Assembly (NCBI GenBank): GCA_043780275.1
Contig: JAYWCV010000101.1
Location: 1-31,551, forward strand
Direction of reading: 5' to 3'
DNA: 31,551 nt
Source of the DNA: MGR-bin208 sp043780275
Lineage (GTDB): Bacteria > Bacteroidota > Bacteroidia > Chitinophagales > Chitinophagaceae
Shown here piece after piece: positions 16,258 to 24,667 of the stretch. Within the stretch, counting starts at the first letter, position 1, and the number at the start of each line of letters is the position of its first letter. Below the pieces are notes generated by a model. That model saw nothing but the letters and a program-made list of their open reading frames with translations, searched no databases and was not told the DNA's origin. Position numbers and translations under genes: made by a program.

Positions 16258-18788
16258 TGTGGCATTAATCGTTTATAGAACCATTTTTTAGCCATCTCTG
16301 CAGTTACAATATAACAGCCAACTATTAATACCATCCATCCATAAAATACCAAAGGTATTTTTACAAAACCAAATATTGGAGCAATTGGCGTAAATGGCAT
16401 AATCAATACAAAAGCTACTACCAGCAAGGTTGCAATGGTCAGGTATTTTCCTGGAAGGCTTTTGAAAAACGGCAGCCTTGTCCTTACTACCAATACAATT
16501 AACGTAGCGGAAATTACCGATTCTAAAAACCAACCGGTTTGAAATAACCTTTCATCGGCTTTTAAATAATATATCAAAACCCCAAAAGTTAAATAATCAA
16601 ATACTGAACTGATAAGGCCAAACACAATCATAAACCGTTTAATAAAACGCATATCCCACCTGTGTGGGGTTGCTACGCTTATGTCATCTACACGGTCACT
16701 GGCAATAGCCATTCCGGGAAAATCGGTCAAGAGGTTTGTTAATAAAATTTGTTTTGGTAACAAAGGAAGAAACGGCAGGAATAAAGAGGCACCTGCCATA
16801 CTGAACATATTACCAAAATTGGCGCTGGTAGCCATAAACACATACTTCATGGTATTGGCAAAAGTTTTTCTTCCTTCTAAAATACCTGCTTCCAATACTT
16901 GTAAATCCTGGTTAAGCAATACTATGTCTGCGGCTTCTTTGGCTACATCTACAGCCGTATCTACTGATATGCCCACATCTGCAGCATGCAAAGCAGGAGC
17001 ATCATTTATTCCATCACCCATAAAACCAACCACATTACCTGCTTTTTTTAAAGCAAGTATGATTCTTTCTTTTTGGTTTGGTTCTACCTCAGCAAAAATA
17101 TGTGCTGTTTGTGCCTGCTGCATAAAAGCTGCATCACTCATTTGCCTTATCTGTGCACCGGTGATTATGACGGCTTCATTCATCCCTATTTGTAGGGCAA
17201 GGCTTTTGGCTACAAGGGCATTATCCCCGGTTATGATTTTTAATGATACACCTGCTTTGCGTAAACTATCAATGGTTTGCTTTGCTTCTTTTTTGGGCGG
17301 GTCATATAAAGTAATAAAACCAGCAAACGTCATTTCCGTTTCATCTTGCCGGGTAAAATCTTGTTGACTGGTATTTTTATAAGCAACACCTAAAGTTCGG
17401 TATCCATTGGCACTTAGTGTTTCATATTGGTTGATAATTTTGTCCCTTATTGTAGTTAGAGGAATTATTTCACCATTATTGTTTTCTGCAAAACTACATA
17501 CTTCCAAAATATTATTAAAGGCACCTTTTGTGATGGCCATCATTTTATCATCAATCGCCACCTGAATGGTGAGCCGCTTACGGATAAAATCATAAGGAAT
17601 TTCTGTTTGCACTTGCCCTGTCGGTTTCTTCCCATCATAACTATTACAAATAGCTTCATCAATCGGGTTATGAAAGCCCTTTTGCAGGGAAGCATTTAAC
17701 CAGGCATAATACATTGTTTTATCAGAAGGTTGCCCATCAATATCCAAAGCTGCTTTAACGTTTACCTTTCCGGCAGTAATGGTGCCCGTTTTATCGGAGC
17801 ATAAAATATTCATGCTTCCAAAATTTTCAATGGAAGACAACCGCTTTACAATTACCTGAAGTTTGGCCATGTTTGCCGCTCCTTTAGAAAGATTGATGGT
17901 AATGATGGCAGGTAACAGTTGCGGCGTTAACCCTACTGCTAAAGCCAATGAAAATAAAAAAGAATCCAGCACAGGTTTATGTAATAAAACATTTACCGCA
18001 AATATGATGACTACAAGTATTAATGTAATTTCCATCAGCATGTAACCAAAGCGGCGGATGCCTTTTTCAAAATCGGTTTCCGGTGTTTTGGAAAGAAGGC
18101 GGGCCGATATTTTTCCAAACTCTGTTTGTTTTCCCGTATTTATCACCAGCAATTTTGCTGTACCGCTTATTACATGCGAACCCATAAAAACAGCATTGCT
18201 TCGCTGTGCCAGTGTGGCATCGGCGTTTACAATGCCTGCATTTTTTTCTACTGGAAATGTTTCGCCGGTAAAAGCGGCTTCATCCGTATATAATTCCTTC
18301 GATTCAATAATAAGGCCATCCCCGGGTACCACATTACCTGCTGTTAACAGTACTATATCGCCGGGGACAACTTCTTCTACGGGTATATCTTTACTTACGG
18401 CATTTCTCAACACAGTACATTTAATCTGTACCATCTTTAATAATTGCGCCACCGCATTGGCTGCTCCTTTTTCCTGCCAAAAACCCAATACGCTGCTAAC
18501 AAATATTATAATGAAAATGATGATAGCATCCGTGTTATCACCTAATACCATTGATAGTATGGCCGCCATTATCAGCAGTATGGTAAGCGGACTTTTAAAC
18601 TGTAATAAAAACAATAAAAGTGCTGAAACTTTAGAAGATTTTTTAAAAGTGTTTGGCCCATATTCATTAAGCCTTTTCATTGCATCTTCATCCTTCAAAC
18701 CATTTTCGGATGATTGCAGTGACAGCAAAACATCCTGGCTTTTTAAACTCCAAAATAATTGATTGGCATTACCAGGTTGATTGTTCAT
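16254..18788 (-). CDS. mgtA: Magnesium-importing P-type ATPase
   Basis: 844 aa, slightly shorter than enterobacterial MgtA (about 900). The order is the P-type one: N-terminal cation ATPase segment ending LNEYGPNTF (about 40-48), two helices, actuator domain with TGET (174-177), the membrane motif GLTPQLLPAII (286-296) that is typical of MgtA/MgtB (P3B) rather than Ca or Na pumps, phosphorylation site SDKTGT (Asp 332), nucleotide-binding domain, MGDGINDAPAL hinge, and six C-terminal helices. It should import Mg2+ at low external concentration. It is last in a tight minus-strand run: VIT transporter, DUF1003, small peptide, mgtA, with only 9 bp to the small peptide. Together with MgtC in the window this points to magnesium homeostasis. 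Confidence 0.92.
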   Translation of the reverse strand: MNNQPGNANQLFWSLKSQDVLLSLQSSENGLKDEDAMKRLNEYGPNTFKKSSKVSALLLFLLQFKSPLTILLIMAAILSMVLGDNTDAIIIFIIIFVSSVLGFWQEKGAANAVAQLLKMVQIKCTVLRNAVSKDIPVEEVVPGDIVLLTAGNVVPGDGLIIESKELYTDEAAFTGETFPVEKNAGIVNADATLAQRSNAVFMGSHVISGTAKLLVINTGKQTEFGKISARLLSKTPETDFEKGIRRFGYMLMEITLILVVIIFAVNVLLHKPVLDSFLFSLALAVGLTPQLLPAIITINLSKGAANMAKLQVIVKRLSSIENFGSMNILCSDKTGTITAGKVNVKAALDIDGQPSDKTMYYAWLNASLQKGFHNPIDEAICNSYDGKKPTGQVQTEIPYDFIRKRLTIQVAIDDKMMAITKGAFNNILEVCSFAENNNGEIIPLTTIRDKIINQYETLSANGYRTLGVAYKNTSQQDFTRQDETEMTFAGFITLYDPPKKEAKQTIDSLRKAGVSLKIITGDNALVAKSLALQIGMNEAVIITGAQIRQMSDAAFMQQAQTAHIFAEVEPNQKERIILALKKAGNVVGFMGDGINDAPALHAADVGISVDTAVDVAKEAADIVLLNQDLQVLEAGILEGRKTFANTMKYVFMATSANFGNMFSMAGASLFLPFLPLLPKQILLTNLLTDFPGMAIASDRVDDISVATPHRWDMRFIKRFMIVFGLISSVFDYLTFGVLIYYLKADERLFQTGWFLESVISATLIVLVVRTRLPFFKSLPGKYLTIATLLVVAFVLIMPFTPIAPIFGFVKIPLVFYGWMVLIVGCYIVTAEMAKKWFYKRLMPH

Positions 18789-18797
18789 ATTGGTTAA

Positions 18798-18890
18798 TTA
18801 TGTTTTTACAATTAAATATAATGCTGCAATTGCTGCTATGCCGGCTATTACAATGATAGTAAACCCAACAGTTCTTTTTTTCTTTTTCAA
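18798..18890 (-). CDS. Candidate 30-aa single-helix membrane peptide before mgtA
   Basis: A 30-codon frame starting with TTG reads (M)KKKKRTVGFTIIVIAG then IAAIAALYLIVKT and stops. It has a basic N-terminus followed by an unbroken 21-residue hydrophobic helix (about 8-28), the make-up of a small membrane peptide. It fits exactly between the DUF1003 stop (18924, 33 bp away) and the mgtA ATG (9 bp away), as an operon member would. Small membrane peptides that act on Mg transporters are known in enterobacteria (MgtS on MgtA, MgtR on MgtC); there is no sequence similarity to claim. Against it: the start is TTG, a stop (TAA) lies 3 codons upstream, and an ATG nearby opens only a 5-codon frame in phase with it. 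Confidence 0.45.
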   Translation of the reverse strand: MKKKKRTVGFTIIVIAGIAAIAALYLIVKT

Positions 18891-18923
18891 CAGCTTTTAT
18901 TTTAAATTTTTCATGCATGAGGG

Positions 18924-19334
18924 TCAGTTCACAGATGGTAATCTTTTTTCAATCAAATCGGTTAAATAATCTAATTTTTGTCTCAATTCTTTTATTTCCT
19001 GTTCTGCCTGTTTATTTACTTCAAAATCATTATCGGCTAATATTTCCGCATGTTTGCCCTGCATGTTTTGGCTGATCATGATTAGCGGCATTAAGAATAT
19101 CTGTACCATGTTAGATAAAAATAACCACATTAAAAAATCAGGAGCCGGGTCAAACTGCATACTTTTAGGAGCCATCAAATTCCATAATAACCAGATTGCT
19201 GTCCATGAAAAAATGATATAAAAAAAAGTTATCGTACCAATCCTTCCGGTTATCCAGGAGGCAAAACGCTGTGAGCGGCTTAGTGATGTTTTATGATGTT
19301 TATTTACGTTTTTAAAAATGCTTTTAGCTTCCAT
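18924..19334 (-). CDS. DUF1003 membrane protein
   Basis: 136 aa matching the DUF1003 pattern: a soluble N-terminus ending RSQRFASWITGRIGTITFF, a first helix (about 32-51), FDPAPDFLMWLFLSNMVQIF and a second helix with LMPLIMISQNMQGK (about 70-93), then a cytosolic coiled coil starting DNDFEVNKQAEQEIKELRQK. The LSN--Q-F--P-I-I-QN core and the D-E-N--AE-EI tail are diagnostic. The biochemical function is not established; members are often found beside cation transporters. The gene starts 17 bp downstream of the VIT transporter stop and is followed by the small peptide and mgtA, so it is likely part of a cation-related operon. Confidence 0.85.
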   Translation of the reverse strand: MEAKSIFKNVNKHHKTSLSRSQRFASWITGRIGTITFFYIIFSWTAIWLLWNLMAPKSMQFDPAPDFLMWLFLSNMVQIFLMPLIMISQNMQGKHAEILADNDFEVNKQAEQEIKELRQKLDYLTDLIEKRLPSVN

Positions 19335-19351
19335 TGTTTTTATTTTTTAAA

Positions 19352-20041
19352 TTATGCTCCAATTAGTTTTGCAATTCCAAATGCCGCACTTGCTGCGATA
19401 GCTCCAATGACAGCTACTTTTATTGCCCCCTTCAAAATAGGCTGTCCTGTAAATTTACTTTTAAACCCTCCAAAAATAAATAAGCAAATAAGTGTAATGA
19501 TTGCTGATATTTTTAAACCCTCATGTGGGTGAGCAGTAAAAAAATATGGAATTAAGGGAATAAACCCGCCAACAATGTATGAAAGCCCAATATTCAATGC
19601 GCTTCTGGTGGCTCTTTTAGGGTCAGGTTCATCCAAAGCCAATTCATATTTCATCATAAATTTTACCCACTTGTCTTTGTCTTTTGCCAATTCATCAGCC
19701 AACAAATTTTGAGAGGTTTCACTAAATCCATATTCTTCAAATATCTCCTTCACTTCTTCTTTTTCCTTTTCAGGGATACGTTCTACTTCTGCATATTCTT
19801 TAGCTAATTCAGATTTATAATGGTCAGATTCCGTTTGCCCTGCCAAGTACCCGCCTAAGCCCATTGCAATACTGCCGGCAATAATTTCTGCAAGTCCTGC
19901 TGTAATTACTATGTGATTGTCAGCAACAGCACCACTCAATCCTGCTGCTAAAGCAAAAGGAACTGTAAGTCCATCTGCCATACCAATTACAATGTCTTTA
20001 ATAAGGGCTGAACTTGTTAAATGTTTTTCTCCATGTGCCAT
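19352..20041 (-). CDS. VIT1/CCC1-family metal transporter
   Basis: 229 aa from the start chosen here. The VIT1/CCC1 signature is clear: HGEKHLTSSALIKDIVIGMA, DGLTVPFALAAGLSGAV, helix 2 with GLAEIIAGSIAMGLGGYLAG, the acidic cytoplasmic segment (EKEKEEVKEIFEEYGFS, then KYELALDEPDPKRATRSALN), and the last three helices with GGFIPLIPYFF. Such proteins move Fe2+ or Mn2+ out of the cytosol. The open frame runs 27 codons further (to 20122), but that extension (SSVAEHVIRQSKIPVLV) is the tail of a decayed universal stress protein gene, not part of the transporter. The ATG at 20041, directly before HGEKH, is therefore preferred. It leads the run VIT, DUF1003, small peptide, mgtA. Confidence 0.9.
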   Translation of the reverse strand: MAHGEKHLTSSALIKDIVIGMADGLTVPFALAAGLSGAVADNHIVITAGLAEIIAGSIAMGLGGYLAGQTESDHYKSELAKEYAEVERIPEKEKEEVKEIFEEYGFSETSQNLLADELAKDKDKWVKFMMKYELALDEPDPKRATRSALNIGLSYIVGGFIPLIPYFFTAHPHEGLKISAIITLICLFIFGGFKSKFTGQPILKGAIKVAVIGAIAASAAFGIAKLIGA

Positions 20042-20463
20042 TATGCTTACTTTATGTTCTGCTGTATTAACCAATACTGGTATTTTACTCTGTCGTATTA
20101 CATGCTCTGCCACGCTGCTCATTAGTAAATGAGATAGTCCGGTTCTTCCATGAGTATACCCACCACAATATAATCAGCTTTCCATTCATTGGCCGTTTCT
20201 ACAATTTTTGCAGCAGGTTTACCATCTTCTTTAAACGTCCAACTTTGCTGAATATCAAATTCTGATTTTAGTCTCGTGAATAATTCCATAGCCTCCTTAT
20301 GTGAATCTTGTAATTAGTTTTGAGTAGTATAACCACCCTCACCTATAAAACCTGAGGCATCCGCCACATATACCAAACCAATTTCAGACTGAATGGATTT
20401 TGCAAGGGCAATACTATGTTCTATCACTGTTTCGGTAAATGGGCCGCCTTCAAAGGCAATGAA
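20042..20463 (-). pseudogene. Universal stress protein (UspA family), decayed
   Basis: Translating the minus strand in pieces recovers a universal stress protein: FEGGPFTETVIEHSIALAKS then IGLVYVADASGFIGEGGYTT, a stop (TAA after TTQN), LQDSHKEAMELFTRLKSEF, DGKPAAKIVETANEWKADYI and VVG; here the frame breaks (two extra bases, AT) and resumes as THGRTGLSHLLMSSVAEHVI followed by RQSKIPVLV. The ATP-binding G-x2-G-x9-G(S/T) loop region is intact across the frameshift. The N-terminal strand is missing: just upstream of IAFEGG the frame meets a stop, close to the repeat copy 2. At the C-terminus the frame runs straight into the VIT gene. Three separate lesions make sequencing error unlikely. Confidence 0.85.
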
Positions 20464-20825
20464 TTACCCCGCAGCTAGCTGTCGAGGAATTCTTTTGATT
20501 AAATAATAATTGCTATAAATATTTGTCTTAATAATTTATATAACTCTTTTTGAATTTCCGAAGGTTGCCTCAAATTTCAACGCTTTATGTTAAAATACCC
20601 AGCCGATACTGTAAATACGTTCCTGGCGCGGGGTTTATTGTGTGGTTCTCTTAAAATAAAACAGTTGAAGCGAAAACCCCGCCAAGACACTGCCCATTTT
20701 ATTCTCCAAAAATTACAGAGTAAAAAAAAGGTTTAACCGGTTTACAAACTGATTACAACATTGAAACATCTAATTGATAAATATGCTTTTTTCTTTAATA
20801 TCTTACAGCACTATAAAATGTTGAT
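20464..20825. other. Intergenic stretch between decayed usp gene and ABC transporter
   Basis: No gene is visible in these 362 bp. They hold an AT-rich part (20485-20556), the second repeat copy (20557-20696) and 125 bp of leader to the ABC transporter gene in which I find no convincing TAnnTTTG box. An AGCTAGCT palindrome sits at 20472-20479. Confidence 0.6.
20557..20696. repeat. Dispersed structured repeat, copy 2
   Basis: Same orientation as copy 1 (1-140), offset 20556. The 20602-20656 core differs at two positions only: C to T at 20624 and T to C at 20629. The first of these turns a G-C pair of the small stem into G-U (GCCG 20602-20605 with TGGC 20624-20627), so pairing survives. The second stem GGGGTTT (20630-20636) with AAACCCC (20674-20680) is kept exactly although the intervening bases differ by an indel and several changes. 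The third pairing shrinks to GTGT with ACAC. Retained stems amid a diverged loop hint at selection on structure. Confidence 0.75.
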
Positions 20826-21746
20826 ATGATTGAAAAAAACAATTACGCCATTGAAACTACAAACCTGAATTATATTTTCAGTCGGGGAAAAAAAGTGGTC
20901 AACGATGTAGGACTTCATGTTCCTGAAGGAAGCATCTTTGGATTTCTTGGGCCCAACGGTGCCGGCAAAACCACCACAATACGGTTGCTGACCGGCATGC
21001 TGGAAAACGATCCGGATAATATTTTTATTCAGGGCAGCTCATTAAAGAAAAATATTCCCGGTGTTTTTACTAGCATGGGAACCCTGATTGAAACACCTTC
21101 CCTTTATTTACACCTGAGCGGAAGAGATAATTTAAAGCTGATTACACGGCTGCGAAATATGGATGAAAAGCGAATTGATGACGTTTTGAAAATCGTGAGC
21201 CTTCAAAATGATGCCCGGCGAAAAGTAAAAGAGTATTCACTTGGTATGAAGCAACGGCTTGGAATAGCATTAGCCTTATTACCCGAACCTTCTTTATTGA
21301 TACTGGATGAACCGGCTAACGGCTTGGATCCGGCCGGTATCATTGAAATCAGGGAACTGTTGATTCGTCTCAACCGTGATCATGGAAAAACAATTTTTAT
21401 TTCCAGTCATTTGCTGAATGAAGTGGAAAAAACCTGTACACATGTTGGCATCATTCACAAAGGAAAATTACTGTTTCAAGGATCCATGACAGACTTACAA
21501 CAAAATGCCGGGCACGGAAAACAGGTAACTTTCGGTGTTGCCGATCCTTTTGAATGGAAGGACCTGGTAATGACAAAATTTCCGCAGGCTACCATTACAA
21601 AAAATCATGAATTTATTTTTCAGTTACAGGATGCCGATGAAGTAAGCCGCATCAACCAACAATTGGTGCAGGATAATGTACCGGTAAAAAGCATCCGGTT
21701 AAATGAAGGCCTGGAAGAGTGGTTTATTAAAATGACTTCAAATTAA
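20826..21746 (+). CDS. ABC transporter ATP-binding protein (BcrA-like)
   Basis: 306 aa. Walker A GPNGAGKT (42-49), Q loop region near 80-88 (MGTLIETPSLY), signature YSLGMKQR (137-144), Walker B LLILDEP (157-163) followed by ANGLDP and the switch His in FISSHLL (about 195). The extra 90 residues at the C-terminus (from about 215) are typical of ATPases paired with ABC-2 permeases, such as the bacitracin and lantibiotic exporters. The next gene, 5 bp downstream, is the cognate permease. Substrate unknown. It is oriented away from the minus-strand genes before it and lies 130 bp after repeat copy 2. Confidence 0.92.
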   Translation: MIEKNNYAIETTNLNYIFSRGKKVVNDVGLHVPEGSIFGFLGPNGAGKTTTIRLLTGMLENDPDNIFIQGSSLKKNIPGVFTSMGTLIETPSLYLHLSGRDNLKLITRLRNMDEKRIDDVLKIVSLQNDARRKVKEYSLGMKQRLGIALALLPEPSLLILDEPANGLDPAGIIEIRELLIRLNRDHGKTIFISSHLLNEVEKTCTHVGIIHKGKLLFQGSMTDLQQNAGHGKQVTFGVADPFEWKDLVMTKFPQATITKNHEFIFQLQDADEVSRINQQLVQDNVPVKSIRLNEGLEEWFIKMTSN

Positions 21747-21751
21747 TTATT

Positions 21752-23977
21752 ATGCAATTTTTTTCTGATTATAAAAAAGTCTTCAGCGCAGAATGGCTAA
21801 AGCTAAAAGGTTCGGGTATGTTTTGGCTTACGCTGATCATGGCTGCTTTTATCCCCGCTATTTTTACACTTGCCGGATTATTGCAAAGCGATAGTGGCAT
21901 CACTTCTGTAAATACAGCAAATCCATGGAAAGAATTAATGACGAATTGTTTTATGGGATTTGGCCGTTTCTTTTTTCCCATTTTTCTTACATTGGTTGTC
22001 ATCAGGCTTACACAAATGGAACATGTTGGTGGTGGATGGAAACTGATAGAAACACAACCCATTTCCAGGGCATCGCTTTATTTGGGAAAATTTACTATGG
22101 CGGTTATTATTGCTTATTTATGCTTACTGGCATTAATCCTTTTTAGTTTAGTAAGCGGTACAATTATTATGCTGGCTAAAGGCTCTTCGGGGTTTTCAAA
22201 AAACGCCATTCCCTTTGAATTTATTTTTGGATTAAGTTTTCGTTTATTGATTTCAGGATTGGGTATTTTGGGAATCCAGTTTTTATTTTCCGTTGTCATC
22301 AGTGGATTTCTCTGGCCATTCAGTATTGGATTAGCTGCTACTATTACCGGAGCTATTGTTACAGGATTTGGAAAAGCACTTTGGTGGCCTTATGCAACAC
22401 CGGGCTTAACGGTACGCAATGTTGAAGGAAGTACTGCTGGAAATTTTTTATTGTATTATGAATGGCTGAGTATTGCCTGGATGATTTTAGCCTTATGGCT
22501 GGGATATCAATGGTACCAACGAAAAACCTTAAAAAGGGCTTTCTTCAAACCTCTTTCACGTTTGGCATATTTATTTGTGCCGGTCATTTTATTTACTGCT
22601 TTTTTCTTGTATATCAATAAGCCGGTACAGATTCCGGCACATAATCGTACAGTTATCGGTGGTATCATTGAAAGCAAAGAAAATATTCAGATGGCTTATT
22701 TGATTGCAGAACCATTAATGGATACAGTGCTTGAAGTTCCGGTAGAAAAAAATAGTTTCCATTTAATTACCACTAAAACAATAATGCCTGCGGAATACTA
22801 TTTTATGGCTGGTAATATGGCGCCGTATAAAATTTTCTTTGGCAGTGGTGATAGTATTTATTTAAACCTGAAGACTGATGGGAAAAGCTCAAAGGTTACA
22901 ATTGCTGGTAATCGTTTACCGGAAAATGAATTTATCAAATCAGGCGCCGGCAGTAATAATTTTCAACTTTATTTTCTAGAAAACTTTGGCTATGAAATGA
23001 AGCCAACTGCTTTTGCAAAAGAATTAAAGCAACATTGGAAAAAAGAAATGGAAAAAATAGATGAATTTAAAACTGCTGATAACCTGAAACCATCGGCCGA
23101 TTTTATTTTACTACAAAAAAAATTGTCCACACTCCGGTACATCAGTCTCCTTGATTTAAAATTTACACAGTGGTTCAGGGTTTATCATCCAAATGAAAAA
23201 TTGAGTTTCCCTGAAAGTATAGACGAAATCAGAAATATGGTAAATAATAACGACAGCAGTTTGATGCATTTTTCTAAATATCGCGATTTTATAAAAGATT
23301 ACTACGAGCAAACTTATAAGCTCGGCTCATTCAGCGATACAGCATATTTAGCCAAAACATGCAATGTGCTGCCCAAAGGAGCAGTCAGAGATCATCTTAT
23401 ATTCAACCGAATAAAAGAAGCCATCGGAAGAACAAGGGATAGTGTAACGAGGGAAGCGTTGCTCACCGTTTATATTCCCACTCTTTCACAGGTAAAAATG
23501 CAGCAGCAATTAGTAGCGCAACATTATTTGATAAACAGTTTAAGCCGGGGTAAAATTGCTCCCGATTTTCAAACCACTGCATTAAACAAAGACAGTTTTT
23601 CTTTGAAAGATTTTAATGGCCGGTATGTAGTGGTTGATGTATGGGCTACCTGGTGTATGCCATGTAAGGTACAGTCTCCCAACTTTGAACGGTTGGCCGA
23701 ATTTTACACAAATCCCAACCTTGCGTTTGTAGCACTATCTATTGATGACAATAAATTTAACTGGAAAAATGACGCCAATGAAAAGTCGCCCCGTGTACTT
23801 CAATTGATCGCAAACGATAAAAATGTTTTTGGAAAAGCATACGGCATCGAAACCATTCCAAGATTTCTATTAATTGGTCCCGATGGAAAAATTATCAATA
23901 TCCAAATGCCTTATCCCGGTGACCCGGCTTTTGAAGAAATTCTAAAAAAAGAAGTTCAGGGATTGGGAACAAACTAA
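21752..23977 (+). CDS. ABC-2 permease fused to a TlpA-like thioredoxin domain
   Basis: 741 aa, about three times the size of a plain permease. Residues 1-290 form an ABC-2 type permease: a cytosolic KVFSAEWLKLKGSGMFWLTL start, about six helices, GGGWKLIETQPISRASLYLG between helices 2 and 3, and a last helix at about 270-290. Then comes an extracytoplasmic region (about 295-595) resembling the N-terminal domain of Bacteroidota redoxins (GGIIESKENIQMAYLIAEPL and a strand-rich stretch up to GNRLPENEFIKSG), and a TlpA/ResA-like domain (about 600-738) with APDF, VVDVWATWCMPCK (Cys 635, Cys 638) and the cis-Pro loop TIPRFLLI. The open frame is continuous with no stop or frameshift, so the fusion is genuine in this sequence. 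The redox domain would face the periplasm. It probably reduces or handles a thiol-containing substrate of the transporter; that is inference. Confidence 0.88.
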   Translation: MQFFSDYKKVFSAEWLKLKGSGMFWLTLIMAAFIPAIFTLAGLLQSDSGITSVNTANPWKELMTNCFMGFGRFFFPIFLTLVVIRLTQMEHVGGGWKLIETQPISRASLYLGKFTMAVIIAYLCLLALILFSLVSGTIIMLAKGSSGFSKNAIPFEFIFGLSFRLLISGLGILGIQFLFSVVISGFLWPFSIGLAATITGAIVTGFGKALWWPYATPGLTVRNVEGSTAGNFLLYYEWLSIAWMILALWLGYQWYQRKTLKRAFFKPLSRLAYLFVPVILFTAFFLYINKPVQIPAHNRTVIGGIIESKENIQMAYLIAEPLMDTVLEVPVEKNSFHLITTKTIMPAEYYFMAGNMAPYKIFFGSGDSIYLNLKTDGKSSKVTIAGNRLPENEFIKSGAGSNNFQLYFLENFGYEMKPTAFAKELKQHWKKEMEKIDEFKTADNLKPSADFILLQKKLSTLRYISLLDLKFTQWFRVYHPNEKLSFPESIDEIRNMVNNNDSSLMHFSKYRDFIKDYYEQTYKLGSFSDTAYLAKTCNVLPKGAVRDHLIFNRIKEAIGRTRDSVTREALLTVYIPTLSQVKMQQQLVAQHYLINSLSRGKIAPDFQTTALNKDSFSLKDFNGRYVVVDVWATWCMPCKVQSPNFERLAEFYTNPNLAFVALSIDDNKFNWKNDANEKSPRVLQLIANDKNVFGKAYGIETIPRFLLIGPDGKIINIQMPYPGDPAFEEILKKEVQGLGTN

Positions 23978-24001
23978 AAGAATTAATTATTTATTTTACA
24001 A

Positions 24002-24550
24002 ATGCAAAAACTCCTCTTTACTCCATTTCCGGCAATAACAACAAAGCAGTTGTTATTAAGAATTTTGCAGGAAGATGACACACCGGATATTACTGCACTT
24101 CGATCTGATAACAGCGTCAATGAATTTATTGACCGGCCCCAATCAATTACAACAGAAGAAGCCAAACAGTTTATAGAAATAACGCTGAAAAAAATTGACA
24201 ACAGCGAATGCCTGTATTGGGTTATTGAGTTGAAAAACGAAAAAACATTTCTGGGAACCATCAGCCTGTTTAATTTTTCTGCAGAAAAAAATCAGGCTGA
24301 AATCGGTTTCGAATTGTTGCCCTGTTTTCAGGGCAGGGGATTTATGCAGGAAGCAATTGCTTCTGTCATTCTTTTTGGATTCGAAGAAATGTGTTTGCAA
24401 AGAATTACTGCATGGACAAAAGCTGCCAACAAAAGATCGCTGAACGTTTTAATGAAAAATAATTTCCGGCCCGATAGTCATTTTGATTTTGCCGTCCCCG
24501 AAGAAACAGGCAATTACAACGTTTATTACCTGGAAAAAGGTTTTCGTTAA
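24002..24550 (+). CDS. GNAT acetyltransferase, RimJ/RimL type
   Basis: 182 aa with the GNAT fold in RimJ/RimL arrangement: TKQLLLRILQEDDTPDITAL at the start (family L-LR---- D), ITTEEAKQFIEITLKKI, YWVIELKNEKTFLGTISLFN, then the acetyl-CoA site EIGFELLPCFQGRGFMQEAI (the Q-x-x-G-x-(A/M) loop, about 100-120), LQRITAWTKAANKRSLNVLM and a C-terminal strand YNVYYLEKGFR. Enzymes of this type acetylate N-terminal or other amino groups; the acceptor cannot be inferred. It follows the permease-redoxin gene by 24 bp and may be cotranscribed. The start at 24002 places the first strand correctly. Confidence 0.88.
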   Translation: MQKLLFTPFPAITTKQLLLRILQEDDTPDITALRSDNSVNEFIDRPQSITTEEAKQFIEITLKKIDNSECLYWVIELKNEKTFLGTISLFNFSAEKNQAEIGFELLPCFQGRGFMQEAIASVILFGFEEMCLQRITAWTKAANKRSLNVLMKNNFRPDSHFDFAVPEETGNYNVYYLEKGFR

Positions 24551-24667
24551 TCATTCTATAGTAAGTTCGATACTATAATTTATTTTAGTCTTTGTTATCT
24601 CTATCTATAAACAAGCCTTGTATTAACCAATTATCTTAAGTATTTTGCTTAACTCAATTAAACTTTT

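Noticed and set aside
18058..18762. A 234-codon plus-strand open frame opposite mgtA (and similar at 16681-17367)
   Set aside because: Both are antisense shadows of a well-conserved P-type ATPase with intact motifs; no start context or family resemblance.
20131..20300. An ATG with an AGGAGG sequence just upstream inside the decayed usp gene (near 20295)
   Set aside because: The frame is simply the middle of the usp reading frame and breaks at the same frameshift; Bacteroidota do not depend on strong Shine-Dalgarno sites.
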